This document shows positions 60,321 to 64,000 of a DNA stretch of 64,000 bases, piece after piece (positions within the stretch are counted from its first letter, which is position 1; each line of letters begins with the position of its first letter). The stretch comes from Neoscytalidium dimidiatum. Its lineage: Eukaryota > Ascomycota > Dothideomycetes > Botryosphaeriales > Botryosphaeriaceae. A program made the position numbers and the translations under genes. The notes under the pieces were generated by a model that was given only the letters and a program-made list of their open reading frames with translations, was not told the DNA's origin and ran no database searches. The stretch lies in the NCBI GenBank assembly GCA_037367355.1, contig CM074697.1:496001-560000 (forward strand), given 5' to 3'.

Positions 60321-62722
60321 ATGCACTATCAATCCTGGCCCCGGACGGCTGTGGCCGGAGCCGGTGTTTTGGCCGGCGCGGTCCAAGCATCCGTGCCCAC
60401 TGGTGACGGACGCGTTGCATTTCGCAGAAACGCAGGTGCAAGAACCTCAGATGCCCGGCATATCGAGCTCTCAAGCCCGTTTCCATCCCTCGACAACGAC
60501 ACTGAAGTTCCAGAGCCTGCTGACCGAGATCATGGCTACGGCAAACCCACCAGCTCGGTGCCAAAGGGGACCCATGCATATGTCCGCCGCCAGGTTCCTC
60601 AGGGCCACGGCAGCGATGATCATAGCGACGACAGCGAGCTCTACCCAGATCGTATCCGGGGCAACTGCGGCATGCCTGACATGACTCAGGAGCTCTGGGA
60701 CGGAGGAGAGGGCGATAGGGTCATCCAGTGGATGGCCTACCAGATGGACTACTACCAGCACAATCCAGAGGGACGCCCGTCGTTTCTGAACTACATCCTG
60801 GAAGTGCATTTCCCAGACGTCGCGCCTGTCCACACGGACTGCAACCTCATCAATGGCTGTTCCGTAAGTGTCTTTGCTCATTGAGATTCTTGCGAGCCGG
60901 ACTGACCCCATGGCCAGCACATCAGTTGCAAACACTTCATGGAGAAACCCCTGAATTGGTCTCAAGAACAATATGAGCACGAGAGACGCATGGCAGTTTA
61001 CGCGGCCAACTCGCTCAGCAACTTCCATAACTTCTTCAAATTTTTCAACCAGGCGTTCCATGACGCTGCTGCCAGGGTCGACGCGATCCATGCGGACATC
61101 ATCATGGTTTTCTCCTGGGCTGACGAAGAGCGAAAGAAGAAATTGGAGGAGCAGCGGAAGCTGAAGGAGAAACTGGCCATCGCTATGCTTGTCGTGTTGG
61201 TCGTAACGGCAATCATCGGGGCTGCCGCGCCGCTCATATCTGGTACGGTAGCAACTGGGGTAGGTGTAGCAGGGGGAGCAGCAGTCGGGGTATTAAAGGG
61301 CGTCTCTAACAGCCTCATCTCGAAAGTGGGAGCAATAGTCGGGAAATCGGTGCAAACGGCGCCATCCATAGGAAGGCAGGCGATCGATACGGCAGTAAAC
61401 GTAGGAGGAAAGGTCCAAGAAAATGCCAACATCGGGAAGCAGGCCGGGTTTTTAACGAGCACTTTCATGGGCGTCAGCTCCGGAGCATATGCAGGTGGCA
61501 GCGGCCTTGGACAATTCTACATGGATCCAAAGTAAGCACATGAGAAACTCGGGTGAAGCCTTCAAAGACTGACTTCACTGGCAGCAACGACTTTTTCCAC
61601 GAGCAGGATCTCGAGTGGAGCAGGTTGTGGACATCCGTCGCTGATCTCAGCGAGGATTTCCTGATGAATATGACGTTGGGCCTGATGGCCGGCCTGGACT
61701 TGGGGCAGGGAGCCCCCGGGAGAGAAAATCAGACCATCGTCGAAGTAATCAGAGATGCAGGCTTCTATTTACAGCCCGACCCCACGCTTGCCAGAGACGT
61801 TACCGAATACCTCGAGAAGGAATTGACCGCACAAGCGATTGACTTGATGTGGCGGGAAGGGAACCACCCCTATATCGTTGCAACGGACGCCCCGGGAGGG
61901 TTGTGTATGTACGATGACAGGTCTCATGAGGCCGCTAGAGTATGCCTAGATGAGGAACCCGGCAAATCTTTCTGGCTTTATACGCTCGACAAGGGCGCTA
62001 AAAAAGGAAATTCGCATGTGCATCGTCCACCAGGCCTTAAAACGTTGGAAGGTATGTCAAAGCCCCTCAGAACTTCAAGCTTGGCTAAGAGGGACTTCCA
62101 GAGCTTCCTGACCGCTACAAGAGGATCAGCAGGGAAGATATCGTGCGGTCCTCAATGAGGTGGTATAACATCACGAAGAATAAGGAGATGCCGAACAACG
62201 TAACGGAGCTATTGGGAACATTCAATCCCATGGATATACTTGATTTGGTCGTGAAGAAGCAGCCTACAAGCTTCCATTTACCTGTGTGCTACAACCCACG
62301 TGGCGAGGCTATTAGCAGCCTAAACAATTACGGTGGAAAGAACTACCCGTAAGTTAGCATATTATTGCAGATTGTGGATCACATGCTCTAATACATAGTA
62401 CAGCTGCTTGTGTGGAGACTTCAGTTGGGACAAGCCACATTCCGTGATAGAAGATGAGAGCGCGGCGTTTCTACAAAATTCAGGACTACGGAACCACCCG
62501 GACTTTTTGGGATTTTGTGACAAAGAGGCAGATTGTGCGAGGGGGAAAGAAGCAATCTGGGGCGTAGTCGGAGAGAAGCCAAGAGAAGATGGGGGATTTC
62601 CCCGCCAAAAATACTACAAGGAGGGCCCTCACACTGTGTGCAAAAAAGCTAATGGACACGTACCGAAGGAAGATAAGGGAAAGGGGCATCCAGGAGAGCC
62701 GAACACTAAGGATTGGACCTGA
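60321..62722 (+). CDS. Large secreted protein with Gly-rich hydrophobic core, function unknown
   Basis: Exons 60321-60863, 60918-61531, 61585-62051, 62102-62348 and 62404-62722; 729 residues (a 38-nt alternative for intron 3 ends at 62089). The N-terminus has a signal-like AVAGAGVLAGAVQAS. The pro-like region is Asp/His-rich. CGMPDMTQELWDGG starts a conserved-looking module with CNLINGCHISCKHF cysteines. An amphipathic/coiled stretch (EERKKKLEEQRKLKEK) precedes a hydrophobic segment (about 268-292) and a Gly/Ala/Val-rich stretch to about residue 330. The second half is hydrophilic with scattered Cys and ends in a basic tail. It resembles fungal secreted proteins of a domain-of-unknown-function type. 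The hydrophobic core could insert into membranes, but nothing shows it does. Confidence 0.7.
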
Positions 62723-63546
62723 ACAGGGCAGGTTTGGCGGCACATCGTCTATTGTAATGGAGAACGCTCCTCTGCAGTATTTCGGAGAATTTTTTTTTTC
62801 TCTTGTCAACTTATTTTGCTATGCTCTGGTGTCTGGTTAGTTTCGGATTCAGATTCGTCGTTGCGCGAAGAAATCACTAGGAGATAGTGGAGATCCGCCT
62901 CTTCACTTGATCATAAACTCTTGATTTTCGGATCTATTCCTTTAACTGGCAACTGATATCCATTCGCCGCTTGTCTCTTGTTGACAGCTTCAGGATCATC
63001 GATCTATATGACAAGCGCCACATAGGAGATTGCTTCAGCTACAGCGGGCGAATTTATTCTAAACTCCTCAGCGGAGAAAATTTAAAATTTTCAGATCGCT
63101 TTGCTTAGTAGGGATGGTCGAGGATCAAGTATGGCCTTTCACGTCTACGACAGAAGTGCAGGCTAAGAAACCCAGCTTAAAACAAGCAATTATTAGGCCA
63201 TCTTCAATTACCGTGAGTAGCGCATAATTCAGAGCATAGCTCTGAACAAATGATAAACCAAAAGAAAAAAAAAAAACCCCCCCTTCCAGTTCAGGTGAAT
63301 GAACAAGGGACGAGATAATTGTTGCGGAGGTGCGGCCACGACAGGCGGAGATGGATCAGCAGCCCCCGCAAGCCCCACAGCGGAAGACGGCGCGCTCGCT
63401 CAGGGACCAGAGCAGGAACGTGGCCCGCCGTCATCCAGCAATCTCTCAATCCAGGAACGCCCTCCTTCCCCAACAACTCCGCACCGTCAGATCCTCTCCA
63501 CCTCAGCTCAATCCAATTGACCGCATCCTGCATCATTACTGTCACG
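62723..63546. other. Intergenic
   Basis: Contains a homopolymer junction (A-run then C-run) near 63264-63287 and AT-rich sequence before the FKBP promoter. No gene seen. Confidence 0.45.
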
Positions 63547-64000
63547 ATGCGCTTCTTCACCGCCCTCCTCGCGCTTCTGCCGCTGGCCTTCGCCCTCGAC
63601 AAGCCTCTCGACATCGAGGTCACGCACAAGGTCGACTGCGAGCGCAAGACCGTGAGCGGCGACAAGGTCGACGTCCACTACCGCGGCACCCTCGAGGTGG
63701 ACGGCACTGGTACGCTTTCCCTCCTAATCCACCATTCCCTCGCCTGCCCCATCGCCCTCTCGCCACATTGCGCGCATGCGCCAAGCTGACGATTCCTCGC
63801 GCGCACAGAGTTCGATGCCTCGTACAATCGCGGCCAGCCGCTCTCCTTCACGGTCGGCCGGGGCATGGTGATCAAGGGCTGGGACCAGGGCCTGCTCGAC
63901 ATGTGCGTGGGCGAGAAGCGCAAGCTGACCATCCAGCCCGAGTGGGCTTACGGATCCCGCAACGTCGGCCCCATCCCGGCCAACAGCGTCCTGATCTTCG
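63547..64000 (+). CDS. FPR2: ER-type FKBP peptidyl-prolyl isomerase, 5' part
   Basis: Exon 1 is 63547-63709. Exon 2 starts at 63809 after a 99-nt intron and runs off the window. [16 protein letters not shown] is a clear signal peptide. The FKBP fold follows: [42 protein letters not shown] and [16 protein letters not shown], which carry the residues that line the FK506 pocket (Tyr, Asp, Phe, Val-Ile, Trp, Tyr). It catalyses proline isomerisation during folding, in the ER lumen as in yeast Fpr2. Whether the missing end carries an ER-retention signal or a membrane segment cannot be seen. Confidence 0.93.

Overview
This window is a scaffold piece from a filamentous ascomycete (Pezizomycotina; a dothideomycete is my guess, not shown). 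The evidence is short phase-consistent GT-AG introns of about 47-110 nt, GC-rich genes, fungal families (Pil1 eisosome core, ERG9, DHA1 and sugar-porter transporters, STAND-type N-terminal domain), and an AT-rich block almost free of CpA and TpG, the footprint of repeat-induced point mutation (RIP).

Layout. 1-4000: the 3' part of an M35 deuterolysin-like secreted protease whose second zinc histidine is replaced by arginine, then a multipass membrane protein cut by a 100-N assembly gap (4001-4100). 4101 to about 22040: a RIP-mutated transposon island. Its first 6.8 kb is a Ty3/gypsy chromovirus (gag, protease, RT, RNase H, integrase, chromodomain, polypurine tract, 3' LTR) riddled with TAG/TAA stops. 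An antisense reading frame lies between its pol gene and 3' LTR, and its start region is repeated in a second copy. Downstream are inverted and nested copies of this LTR, a second LTR family, and a 5 kb element on the minus strand bounded by short direct repeats. That element holds a chromovirus integrase remnant and a long unrecognised frame but no RT.

22-27 kb is gene-poor, with a C2H2 zinc-finger protein and a small secreted protein (effector-like context). 27.5-39.5 kb, all minus strand: an ABCC transporter, the eisosome protein Pil1, and a sugar-porter MFS. 41.4-51.2 kb, all plus strand: an N-terminal-STAND/TPR/ankyrin protein without an NTPase, squalene synthase ERG9, eIF4E, and a DnaJ/DnaJ-X co-chaperone. 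53-57.6 kb, minus strand: a MYND-finger protein with an internal domain duplication, and a DHA1-type MFS transporter. 60.3-64 kb, plus strand: a large secreted protein with a glycine-rich hydrophobic core, and the start of an ER-type FKBP that runs off the window.

The genes do not form an obvious pathway cluster. They read as ordinary chromosome arm around a transposon island. Exon coordinates come from reading splice signals and checking phase by hand; no alignment or database search was run.
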